Positions 43,608 through 55,600 of a stretch of DNA of 64,000 nt are shown in pieces. Both the position numbers and the translations under genes were made by a program. Source of the stretch: Klebsormidium nitens. Lineage: Eukaryota; Streptophyta; Klebsormidiophyceae; Klebsormidiales; Klebsormidiaceae. Under the pieces are notes generated by a model that saw only the letters and a list, made by a program, of their open reading frames with translations, searched no databases and was not told where the DNA came from. Location: contig DF237017.1 in NCBI GenBank assembly GCA_000708835.1, positions 78,987-142,986 of the forward strand. Direction: 5' to 3'. Numbering within the stretch: the stretch's first letter is position 1; the number at the start of each line of letters is the position of its first letter.

Positions 43608-46600
43608 TCATTCCTCCCCTTGCCTTAGAGCCGCGTCCCTGCGCGCTTCCGCCGCCAAAGCCGCAGCCTCTCCTGGCGCCACGTGTCCCATCACCTGACC
43701 CTCAAGCCCACTATCTTCGCTTGCCGACTGTAACATGAGCGCCCCGTCCGCCACGTCACCATCCACGTGCCTTTCATCCTCTCCTTCTTTGCCAAACAGC
43801 GACCCGAGGTCTCTGAGCGTCAGAGCGTCCTCCGCCCGCGTTTTCCGGAGCCCCATAAGCTCTCCCCCGTCCGCCTCCGCCTTCTTCTTCCCGAGCGCCA
43901 AAACCCCCTCCTCCACCGACCCCTCGATGATGAACCGGTGGACGAACGTCGGGCGCATTTGGCCGATTCGGTGCACTCTCCCAACCGCCTGCGCCTCGGC
44001 CCCCGGGTTTAGCAGAGGTTCCACCAAAACCACGTGCTGAGCTTCGACGAGGTTTAGGCCGTTTGCGCCCTGCGCGATCGGAAGCAAAAGCGCGCGCGCG
44101 CCCGCGGGGAAGGGTTTCCGGAAGCGCTTGATGGCGGGGTTTAGGCCGGCGCGGCCCTTGGCGCGCTCGAAGGGGACGCCGTTGGAGCGGAGGGCGTGGG
44201 CGACTAGGTCGAGGACGTCGTGCCACGTGGAGAAGATGAGGAACTTGGCGGCAGGGTCCTGCACGAGAAGGAAAAGCAGGTCTCAGTTTATGTGGGTCGA
44301 GATCAGTGGGAATGTACTTCAGCAGAGTGGCACGCTGAGCGACATCCTGAGAGTCTTTGATCAACCGAACGGTTCAAAACCGGAGGAATTGAAGACTCCA
44401 AACCAAAAGTGACCTGCTCAAGAAGGAAACGAAGGTTTGGACCAGAAAAATAAATGCTTTGGCATTTGGCTCAAACCTGTTGCTCGCACTCAAGATAGAA
44501 CAAGTAGATTCACAACTGAAAACTTCAAAGAGACTCACATTTTCCGACACCCAAAGTACCCTCCGCACAACGGCATCCATCTTGGTTGACAGAGACCCTT
44601 TGACTTCCACCCGGTCCTCTACTCCGACCGCTTCTAGCTGAGTCTTGGCACCGCCTGCACCGCCCGGTTTTCGTACTCCGGCCACTCCGTTCACGACGGC
44701 TATGTCGCCCACGTACGTCTTTTGGCGGCAGGTTGGACACGTCAGCTTCCGGCGGTCGGGGGAGGAAGCGGAAGGGGCGGGGCCCAGGCGTTCGATCATC
44801 TTCAGTGCACATCTAAACGGAGCGGGAAATGAACGGTGCGAGACAAGTATTATACTTATTTCTGAAGCTGATGATAGAAAAAAACGACTAAATTGCCTGA
44901 TGTTCATTTTGGATGAGGGAAAAAGGAGAAGCTACCGGTCGGAAAAGTTTGCATATGAGAGTGGAACGATTGACTGCGACTGCCATACCCTTTGATCATC
45001 ATAAGAGACTGGTTAAATTCGCTCGCGATATGCTAAGGGGTGAAGCCGGCTCGAGCACAATCAAGACCAACCCCATCCTATTCCACACGAGCTCGACAGC
45101 TTCTTTTTAGCTCGCCCCCCCCCGGATTTACAACCCACCCACGTCTCTACCCTATTATCCAGATTGCCTTCATGCTCAACCGAAAATGGTTTCGGAGAAA
45201 CTACTCACTTGCAGCACAGCATGTGACCGCACGGTAGGACCATCAGCTCCACTCCCAAGCGCTCCTGGCACACGGGACAGATCTCGTCACTGCCCAGTAG
45301 ATCCTTCCCCAATCCGCTACTGCTCCCCGGCGCGGCGGTAGCAGGCGGCACCGCTTGGTCGCTTGTGCTCGGTCGAGACCCCCCCATGCTAGTGCTCTGT
45401 TGAGACCCCCCCGGGTTACTGCTCGGTTCAGACCCTCCCGGGTTAGTGCTCAGTTTTGATCCCCCCGGGTTAGTGCTCCCCGGGTCAGTGCTCGGTTCAG
45501 AGTCTCCAGGGGACTCGATGCTGGCACTGCTTCCGGGAATGGATCCCTTGCCCAGGCTGCCAGGGCTGCCCGGTTGAGAAGGACCGAGCACTTCCTCGGA
45601 AGACAGGTTGCTTGGACTGTCCAGCGTCAAAGCCCTCCCCCCGATCGAGTTTGCTTTTGCATCAGCAGCTAAGTTTGAAGGAGATCCGCCTCCGTCAGCG
45701 GCTTCAGCCGGCAGCGCATCTGGACGTTTTGGAGCGTCGGAGGGGCCGGGACCGCTGGACGCCGCAGAGGCTGCTCGATCGCGCGTCTCTTTGAGGGTCT
45801 GCATGGCGACAAACAGTGCAGCTTCTACTCACAAGGATTGAAACTTGAAACGCATATCGATCCCGGTATCGATTGTCGTTCTTCTCGATAAGTGCATTGT
45901 ATCACATGATCGTCGCGATCAGAGTCATGGTGACGTCTGGCCCCATCTGAGGCACGATGGCATCGCCAACGGAGAAATCCCCCTGACCTTTACCACCATA
46001 AGGTTCCGAGACCGATGAAGAAACAACTTTCATCGCTTGCTTCGACATTCAACGCTTCAGCTAGGCCGCACTCCCAAATTGGCCGGCGAAATCTTTGAGC
46101 AACTTTCAAATCCAAATCTATACCTTCAGATACGTCAACGAACCCTTGCGCTTCTTCAGGTCCTCCTGCGCCGCAAACTTCTCGCTCGTGAACCGGGCGT
46201 TCATCACCGGAATTTCAAATTTCTGCACGGTAACGTTCTTTTCGACCTCCGACTCGAACGTTTCACCCGGCAGCCGCAGCCGCACCCGAGTGACCGCCAT
46301 GCCTAGTTCGTCGAGCGCGTACAGAAGCGCGCGCTGCGCGCCCGCCAGGAGCCGCGCCTTGAAGAACTCGCGGCGCATGCCCTGCGTGACACGTGGATGA
46401 GTTCGGAGAAACTTAGCCGCAACCCTGTCTAATAACATCCAAGACATCGAGCAAAGGAAGGGTATCAGAAAACGAAGTAAACGATTGTAACACGTTCGAT
46501 CATATGAGCAAAAACACCTTCACTGCCTCTGCAAGAAAAGTGCTGACGTTCACTTTGTATTCGAACAGCTTTGGAGGGAGGAGCAAGAACCGTTGCTGAG

Positions 46601-49600
46601 AGTAATGTGCGTCCGAACCTTATTTCAACACTGCAAGTGAAAATGCACCATTTGAAATGTTGCGCAACTCCAGAGGAGAGCGCACTCAAGCTTCAGCTTG
46701 AACAACGAAAGCAGATATAAGATCCGGAAAATGGACAACGCTCACCTCCATCGCCTCCAGATGCTTCTTGGCAGCTCTGACGGCTCCTTCTCCGCTGTTT
46801 GCGCCACTGTTGCGCCGCATGAAATCCAGGATGCAGCGTAGGATCCTTTCGGCGTCCGAGGGCGCCCACGAGGTCTGGACGTCCGCAGCGGTCGAAGCCA
46901 TGCCCTGCTGACGCGAGCGTGGCGTTAGCCAAAACTTCGAAAGAGTTCATCAAGCCCCTTCCAGCTCCGAAATGCTTTCTGACAACCTCCAGTGATGCTT
47001 AATACAAAAGAATAATCCGAAGGCGAACCGTGCACGGCAACTGAGCGTTCTCTGTCGTCGTACGTTTTCACTGCTATCCTCCATCACGAATTTGCCAGAT
47101 GTTAACAATTCGAGGAAAACGAAGGAAAAAGCAAGAGATTACACAGCTTATGATCAATGCAAACGAGAGAGTTTGCCCTAAAATCGGATCGCCTACCGGG
47201 GTTTCCTCCACACCACCGAGAGGACACAAAGGAAGCAGTAAAGTGAACCAGAAGCACCGGAAAGAAGACGTGGCACATCCAACGGCGGGACCAGGGGGCT
47301 TGCCGCAGGACCTCTTTATCAAAGGCAGGACACTAACCACGAAGCAACCAATACAGAAGGAAACGAGAGAGGATGTTCGAGGCTGGCTTAGGACATGCCA
47401 CGCGTCACCTTTGTGTTGAAAGCATAGGGATGAGGTCATTGGTGAATCCATATGCCGAATGCCGGTGCATATGGCCGGAAGTGCAAAGAGCGGGTTCGAG
47501 ACTGTGCTTGATAAGCAAACATAGGGGCTATGAGAGGTTCCCGGCACCGGTGTCTGGGTGTCTTGGTCATGGTTATATCAACCGAAAGGGGACGGTTGAA
47601 AACGATTGAAACGCTCGCCTGGCGGAGCCCTTTGCCGGCGTCGTCCCACAGCTGCGGCCCCTCTTGCGGCGGCTTGTCGACGTCGCCCTTGATGCCCGCC
47701 ACAAAGTGGGCGCGGCCGCGCGCGAACTTCTTGGACTGCGCCGAGATCGCCTCCTCAGCTGTGCGGAGCAAGATGTGATGCTCTGAGAGCTTTGGACGGG
47801 AACTCTGGAAACAACGGCAAGGGTAGAGAAGTGCCGGCGAGAATGGCAAAACCCAGCAGCCTCCAACTCCAAGATTGACATGGGTGGGCTTTTGATACCC
47901 GCCTAAGAGGAGGCGGCCCCACGAACGAGCTAAGTTGCGCCGAGATGGTCTTTTCAGCTTGACGTAAACATGCGCAGGATTCTGGGGTTCTGAACAAATT
48001 TGAAGGAGGACAAGTGGGCGTCGCAGTCCCAACTCAAGCTCCTTTCTTCGACAACGGACAAAAGCTCCCTCTTTGTTTTCTAACAGCTGCTGCCGCTTTC
48101 ATTGAGGTAAAGCAGACAAGTGGGTGCAGTTGGCCGCTTAAAGTTGGCCACTTAAAAAAGGCCATTACATTTGGAAGAAGGCCGACCTTTGAACGGCAGT
48201 ACTTTCCTGTCGACGAAACCTGTGAATTCCTTGATCAACGGGCCCCAAGCTCTGAGCACCATTTCGACCCAAGTCGTGTTTGTTTTGGAGCTTGAACGGT
48301 CAGCATTTGCGGAGGGTGGTTTGTATGCATCCGCAATATAAAGCCTTCTAGCATAGGCATGTAAAACTTTAAGGACTGAAACTTTCGCGCCCACCTGTAT
48401 CGACTATTCCGACCCCCATCGCGTTCACCACGGACTAAACAGCGGGCTTATGCTTTCCAGTATCGGCATCCACGTGTCCAGGAGTTGTGACTGGCTCTAG
48501 ATCACACCAAATCCAAACATTAATCAAGGTTATAGTGAATATCAGTGCGCCCACCTGTGACCACCATTCCGACCCCCATCGCGTTCGCCTTGAGCTTGAA
48601 CAGCCGGCTCTCGTAGTTCTGGAACAGCTCGTCCATCGCACAGTGCGCGCACATCTCCCCGCGCATGTCCGTGTGACACGTGGCGCAATCCCCGGCCCTC
48701 TCGACCAGCTCCTCCGTGGGGGGGCCGCTCAGGGCGTGCAGCGACTCTAGCAGCGCCCCCCTGCTGGCATCAACCGCGGCGAGCTCTGATTGGAGGACGT
48801 ATTGCAAGCCGCCAATGTCACGGAACCTGTAGAGAAATTTTCGAAAGCTCTGCTCCCAGATTCGTATGCTTCCGGTTCTCAGATTTTAAGCAAGTGCTCA
48901 AGATTGTCGCTGTTATTGACGAAATCATGTTGGTAGTCCTTCGCTATTGTTGGAGCGCAGCACTTCCAAGACGATGTCGATCAAGTCCGGATTGGACTCC
49001 CTCTGACAGAGAAATAATGATAAGAAGACCCAGCTAACGAATGTAAATGTCTCGCACAGCTGTAAGCTCGGATGACTCTACAATGCCACAAGCCCCACAT
49101 GTAAGCAACCTTCCGACCTGTTCCTCACGCATTGCAAAATGACCGGCGTTCTTCCGGCGGCTGTCTATCTTGACATCTTCCCACAATTGTGGAAAATGCT
49201 GGTTACCGGAACTCAACATTAATCCGAAAGCAAGGCTCTCGCTCGCCGTAGTGCGAAGTTGCTGAAATTTTCCTCCATTTTGAACGACTTCTATCTGTTG
49301 CGGACAAGCCGACTCTGATGAGATGCCGGAGCTACGAACTGCATGACCCATCGCAAACGTGATTCTTTCGTACCGCAGCGCGAGGTTGCTGGCGTTCTTC
49401 TGGCGGCTGTCAAGATGCCCCCGGTCGTTCTCCAGCAGCTTTTCCTTCACGTAATCCACCAGCGCTTCCTCGTTTCGGGGGGGTAATGCACGCAGGTAAC
49501 CCACCCACCAGCACGACCCCCCGGGCTCGCGTCGACACGCCTCGGTGCTCTCGACCACCTGGTGCAAACAAAGAAGCGCTGTCAGAGTCGTCATCTGTTG

Positions 49601-52600
49601 CTTATCAAGAGCGCTGTCAGACGAATAGATGGACTGAAGGAGTGCTGAAATAAGTTGCAGAAAGGGTCACTTTAAGGGCCCTATTTCTTGGAAAGTGCTC
49701 TCATAGCTTCGATCGGTTTCGGGCAAGCCAACAGAAACGTCCTTGCAATCTGTTCGACGGAGATCTGTACGTCTGACGACAAACAATCTTTACTTGTCAA
49801 AAAGTCAGGGTTAGCCAACAATTCTTGACGCCGGTTGTTAGTCTGCGTTTCGGTCTGTTATCGACTCTTGAGAACATCGGAAATGCTCAGGCTGGGGAAG
49901 AACCAGGGTCGATTTTAAGGCACGCTTAGAAGTTTTATCAGCATGCAGAAGGTTTGCGCTGTGACTGGATGCCTTGAGAAACAATGTCTCAGTCACCCAC
50001 CTCCGTATGCACTTTCTGGTACTCTTTGTCCGCCGCCGCCAGCTTCGCCTGAAAAGCTGCCACGTATCGCCCGCGTATCTCCTCTGCCTCGTCCAATAGC
50101 TTATCGTCCCGCAGCGTCCTCGGCACGTCGGGGGGCAGCTTTACCTCCTGACAACCACCCCCCCCTTCCACCACAATCTCGTCTTGGTCCACCGAACTGA
50201 TCCGTCGCTTCTTCCGCTCTGTTCCGTTGCTTTCCGTTTCCGTTCCGTCCTCTATCTTCCGCTTCCCCTTCCGGTCCTCCTCACCACTTGGCCCTACTAG
50301 CTCCTTTCTCCTCGCCCCTTCCGTTTTCTCCTGATCGGACCCCTCGTTTCCAGTGTTCTCTCCCCCCAGAAGGGCAACCGAAAACGGGTTAGGCCGGTAA
50401 CCAAGCGCCTGCGCCAGGTTATGCAGTGTGTGCAGCTTCTGCAGTGGGTCAGTCCTGATCCCGTCCTTAACCTCGTTTTCCTCAACAACGCCGAGGGCCT
50501 CTCGATACGCTTTGATTGCTGCCGGACGGTCGCCCTCGATCAGGGCCAAGCCTCCGAGCCCGTTCAGGGAGGACACCTGAAAGAAGAAGTGACGACCGTT
50601 TCTAGTGCTTTATCGATGAAGCGGGAACATGGCTCGATAGTCGTTTGATTGGCACTTCTGATGGTCTCAGCATCTCGCAACGCGTCCAAATGAAAGCAAT
50701 CGGCATGAAATCATCCGATGGTCTTCCAAGAAACCCAGCCCTTGGTCCAGCCCTTGGCTTCCCAATCGACGCAGCGGACTCGATGCAACGCGGCTACCAA
50801 GCACTGCGCTGAAAGTTTTGAGAGTATAATCAGAGCCCAGAGGCTAATGCGTCATACTCCAAGGCGCTTCGGCCAATCCACCATAAGGCGCTGCCTTCCT
50901 TCCGTGCCTCACTTAACTTCTGACTCTTTCCCCTTTCCTTCATGCTGTTCAGTCCTCCAATACTTCCAACGCTGTGAACCAGCTCTCTCCCCGAGAATGA
51001 GATTGCAAGGACTCTTGAGTGTGAAACCTGAAGGGATCAAAGAATCCCTACACCCCCGAACCTCTAGCCCCCTGCAGTTATCGCAAACCCACCATGAGGC
51101 GCTGCGCTTCTTCGGCCTCGACGCGCGCCTTCTCCACGAGCACCCCCAGGATCTCCTCCATCGTCATCGGGCTGCGCTGCTGCGTCAGCGACCGGATGCC
51201 GGAACTCCCGACCTGGGCACGTGGCGTCACATGTGATTGCGCAGAAGAAATGATAACGCCTTGAACGAGACACCGTTTGTCAGGGTGAGGTCGCCAATTC
51301 GAAGTTACTTAGTGCAGAACAGCTGCTTCAAGCAACCTGCCAGTTCAAGCGTCGGTCCAGTACTGACTGCATCTAGTCGAGGTCAGATGAGACGAAAGTC
51401 GGCAAAACGCTTAAGAGGAGCTTTTTGGATCTGGCCAAGTTTGTGGCTGCCCTTCAGAGGACCTGCATGCGTAGACACAAATCCATACCGCCGAAAGAGA
51501 GTGCTAGGTCACTGCGTGTGACCTTTGCTCTCCGCCTGGTGCAGCAAACCGTTCTACTGGTCATACACAGGTCTTTTCGCAAATCAATGGCGAGGTATGC
51601 TTCTTCACAATCGGACGTCAGAGCAGACAACCGGAGACAATCGTGCAGGGAACGGCTGTTTCCCAGGCAGGCCCGCCGGCCCACATGCTGACGAGTTCCA
51701 AAGTGCTTACGTCACCAGACTCAGTGGTTACGTCACCAGAGTGACGCCACCCCTCGGTGCGCCTCACCTGCGGGTGGCAACACGCTTGGCGCAGCCGCAG
51801 CAGCGGGACCATCAGCTTGGCCGCCTCGGCGTGCGTCAGCGTTTCGTCAGCAAGATCCTCGAAAGGCGACTCTTCTCTTGCGATTTGGACGCCCTTGTGA
51901 TCGGTAGATCCATCGGACGGCCCAGGATTGCCGCTGGCAGCATCGGACGGCCCCGAAACGGGTCCGGCGGGATCGGATGGTCCAGAATGAGGGGCCGTTT
52001 TCTTGTGAGGATTTTGACGAGACCGTGGCAGGGCAGCCCGCCGGTGCTTGCGGATGACGTCACGGGCCTGAGCGGCGACGACATCGTGCTGACGCCTGCA
52101 AGCCGAAGCGTCGAAGTTGGGGGGGACTGTTGTCGTGAACGAAAAGTTCTGGCCAATGTCGTCATCTGCTCTGGACTGGGGCCTTTCAGCGCCGTGAAGC
52201 AGACAACAGGAAGGAAACATAATTGAACTGAGGCGCCAGAAGTTCCACAAACATTTCCACGATCTGTCGCCATTTGGTTGCATGGTTGGCGCTAGCGGGT
52301 CCCGACGTCAGCAAAACGCCGGTCCGGTTGTTGCGCCGCGCTGTGCTTTCTACCATTGTGCTGATCGCCACATCACCTTTCTCGAGGCGGCTCGAAAAAG
52401 AAGAGTCATAAAGTAATTTCTCAACGTCTGAAGGTGAGCCGCACTTTCCACTGCAGGTGTGCAACTGAGAAGCACGGTTATCCACCCCCGTCGTTCGGGT
52501 CAGCTTAAAAGAGACTTTGAACAAAGGAGAGCGTGAGCTGATGTGACTGGGCTTCAATCGCTCTTGCAAAACCGAGCCTCGACGGCAGCGCAGCCAATCA

Positions 52601-55600
52601 ATGCGCTCTTGGTGCCTCAGGCCATGTCCCTCAACCAAACGGACAGCTGAGACAATATGAGATATTTTAAAATGACCGGACGTTAACTTTGTACAAATGA
52701 CAGTGTTCCCACCTGTAGAAGTGGGCCTCGACGGCGGAGAAGCGCAGGCGGTCGATGCGCTCCTGCTGCGGCGGCAGCCCGATCTCGTCCTGAACGTCGG
52801 CCTTTGAGTTGCGCCACATCAGCGCCCGTAGGAATACGTGGGCCCTCCGTTTGGCCGCCACGTGGCCAGCCTGGAGGAAGAAGAAAGGTATTGTCAGTGC
52901 TATAATCTACAAAGTCGAGGTAGCTCTGTCCTGTTTATGACGCATCACGAGCTCTTCGAGTATGTTGCGCGAGACTGATGAAGCAACCTGTTACTTTTCA
53001 AGGACCTGGAACCTGATCAAAGCACAGCTTAACCTCAAATCAACGAGCATGTTAAGTCAGTCGCACGTCCGGGTTGTTCTGGAAGCATTCTGTACACTTT
53101 TTGAAGCAACCTTGCTGGTCATTAACGTGAGCACTCTATCATATGGGTGCTGGCATCTGCAAAACTGAGCAATCCCAACGAAACTCGAGGATTCTGACAA
53201 GTTTGATTGTTGAGTTGGGTATATAAAGGATCTGACCAATAGACTTGACCGATAAGGTAGCTTCGAATGCCACTTTTAAGAGTCTACGGAACCTTCGTCA
53301 GGACAGGGAAGTCTTGGGGGCAAAGTGAACTAGGAGGCAACCATTACTTGCACAGGACGAGAAAGCTGGAGACAAAGATGAGCGCACCTCGTAGGGGCCC
53401 TGGAATGCCCGGTTCCACCAGAACCGCGAGTCGAACGGGTCCGCTCGCAGGAACTTGAGCAGTCCGTAGAGGTCCTCCAAGCCGCGCTGGATGGGGGTGC
53501 CGCTGATGCACCTGAACACGGATGCAAAAGATCTGGGAACTTCGGGGATTCCTTCTGCTCAAACGATCCTGACGGCGGCAGGATCAGTGCCTTGCCACAG
53601 TCCGACGAGGCTTAGCGTGAGCGCAAGGTTTTGAAGCTTTTCCAGAATTCAAAATCTAAGGACATCAAAGCTCACGATTAAGCCACCCTCAGACAGTGAA
53701 TCTCTGTACCGGTTCCTTCCTCGAGCGCCATCGCCTGCTTAAGTACTAGATCCTTCATCGTGTTATCATACTCCCCGGCCGGCAGAAAAAAGCGCCCGCC
53801 AGCCTGCTTTCCATCCATATACAAACACTTGATTTGCATGCCCAAGATGATACTAGACACAAAAACAGGCACAATTATATACCCACCACCGGTTGACGGC
53901 CCGCAGCTTGAGCGCCATCTCCGTCGCCTTTGCTGTGCTGCTCTCGACCATTTGCGCCTCGTCCAGGCACACGCGCCACCACGTCAGCCGCGTCAGAGGG
54001 GTGGGCACCACTTGGTACCGCTTCTTGGACCGCAGGGCCCGTCCGCCTACACGAAACCGACACGTGTTATAAGCTGGTAAAGAGTGGTTTCAAGCGTCGA
54101 CTCTTACAGCCAAGGCGGTTCCTTGCCGTAGTATGTCAGGAGGGCAGAATTACATTGGTCAATGGCCTGCATTCTAATTGAAGATGTTTGGGGTGAGGTT
54201 GACTGGATGGAGTAGACGGCTGGCAGCAGATCGAAAAGAAGCCGTTTGTGAAACCGAAAGTGACCGCTCATAGAACACGGGCTCTGCGAGGAGAATGGTA
54301 CCATCGAACGTATACGTATACTCAATGCTTTTGCAGACCATGCCACGAGGATTTTGGAGGTACCAAAATTCGAAAGTCCTGACATCCTTTCGGTCGTTTG
54401 GAAGCTGCCTGCCTCCTAATTGCGTCAGAAATCGAAACGAGCACGCGTCTCGACGTAACACGGTGGCTCAAAAGGATTCGGGATTGTTTGAAGGCGTTTT
54501 TAGAAGACAGCCATGCGTACCCTTCGCGAATCTCAGAGAGAAAGCCTGGCCAAAGAAACTCTCTGAAAGAAAATGGGGGTCTAGGTAACCACGCCCTCAA
54601 AGCGTTACCGAGCTCTCTATCAAGGCGAGTACATCCAATCTCGTGTCCAAGCTTTTAAAAATGATCACAGAAGCATCATAGCAGTACATTGCTCACCTGC
54701 CTCGCCCCACCCTGCCGGCTCGTGCGCCAAGTCCGCCCTCAGCGCATCGTACGTCGTCAGCACGACGTCAGCCCTGGCGAGGTCGTGAGCGCCCACCACG
54801 GCCGACGCCGCGCCGCCTGCTGACGTCAAGTCCGCGTCAGCATCGGTCTTCGAGGGGTTTGCGGCCCGTTGGACCCCTTCGTAAACGACGACTTTGACAG
54901 CGCCGGGGCGGGTGTGCCTGCAGAACACCCGAGCGGTAAATGACTGATAAGTTATCAGCAGGTCTAACAGATTGCATATGGAGCGAAGTTGAAAATTGGA
55001 CTTGATATGGACGGGAGAAAGTCTAGATATCCTGCCCTAGCAACGGTCGAATACGTCAATCCGTTTCACCCAATGCCCAACTCACAAGAACCGGACTGGT
55101 TCTTGATCCAAGCGGTTGTGCTTGTGGACCACTCTAGCTTGGAGACACAGGCTGTCGTGATTCAGAACAACACGTACTTGAAAACGTAAGTGCATAAGAG
55201 CTGTCCTAAAGAACGCGCCCACTCAACATCTGATACCCTGCAGTCTTCATCTGGAGACGACTCCCAGAAGTTCAGGTTTTCCAAAAGCCACCCTTCAGTG
55301 TTTGACAACACGTAAAGAAAGCAATGAGCTCAGCTTTGGCTGTGCTCACTTGGCAATCTCCTCCCGCCACTGCTGCAGGATCGCGGTCGGGCACACGATC
55401 AGCGTGGCCCCAACCTCTCCCTCCACTCGCACTCCCCCCAGGAGCGCCGAACACTCCCCGCACGTAAACGGCACATACGAGTCTTCCTTGACTGTCCCCA
55501 AGCTCGTTCCCTCGCTCTCCGCTGTCCGTTTCCGCTTCAGAGTCCGCCGGCTTCCGTCCTGTCCGCCGTCGGTTGGCTCGTTTCCGCTGACGGCGGGTGC

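Noticed and set aside
43388-43740. TATAAAAGG followed by a plus-strand frame from 43511
   Set aside because: The frame runs antisense into the last SHPRH exon and owes its length to that coding sequence.
53678-53872. Frame of 64 residues in a SHPRH intron
   Set aside because: Exons 5 and 6 join directly as NRW-CISGTP, which is the family sequence, so nothing fits between them.
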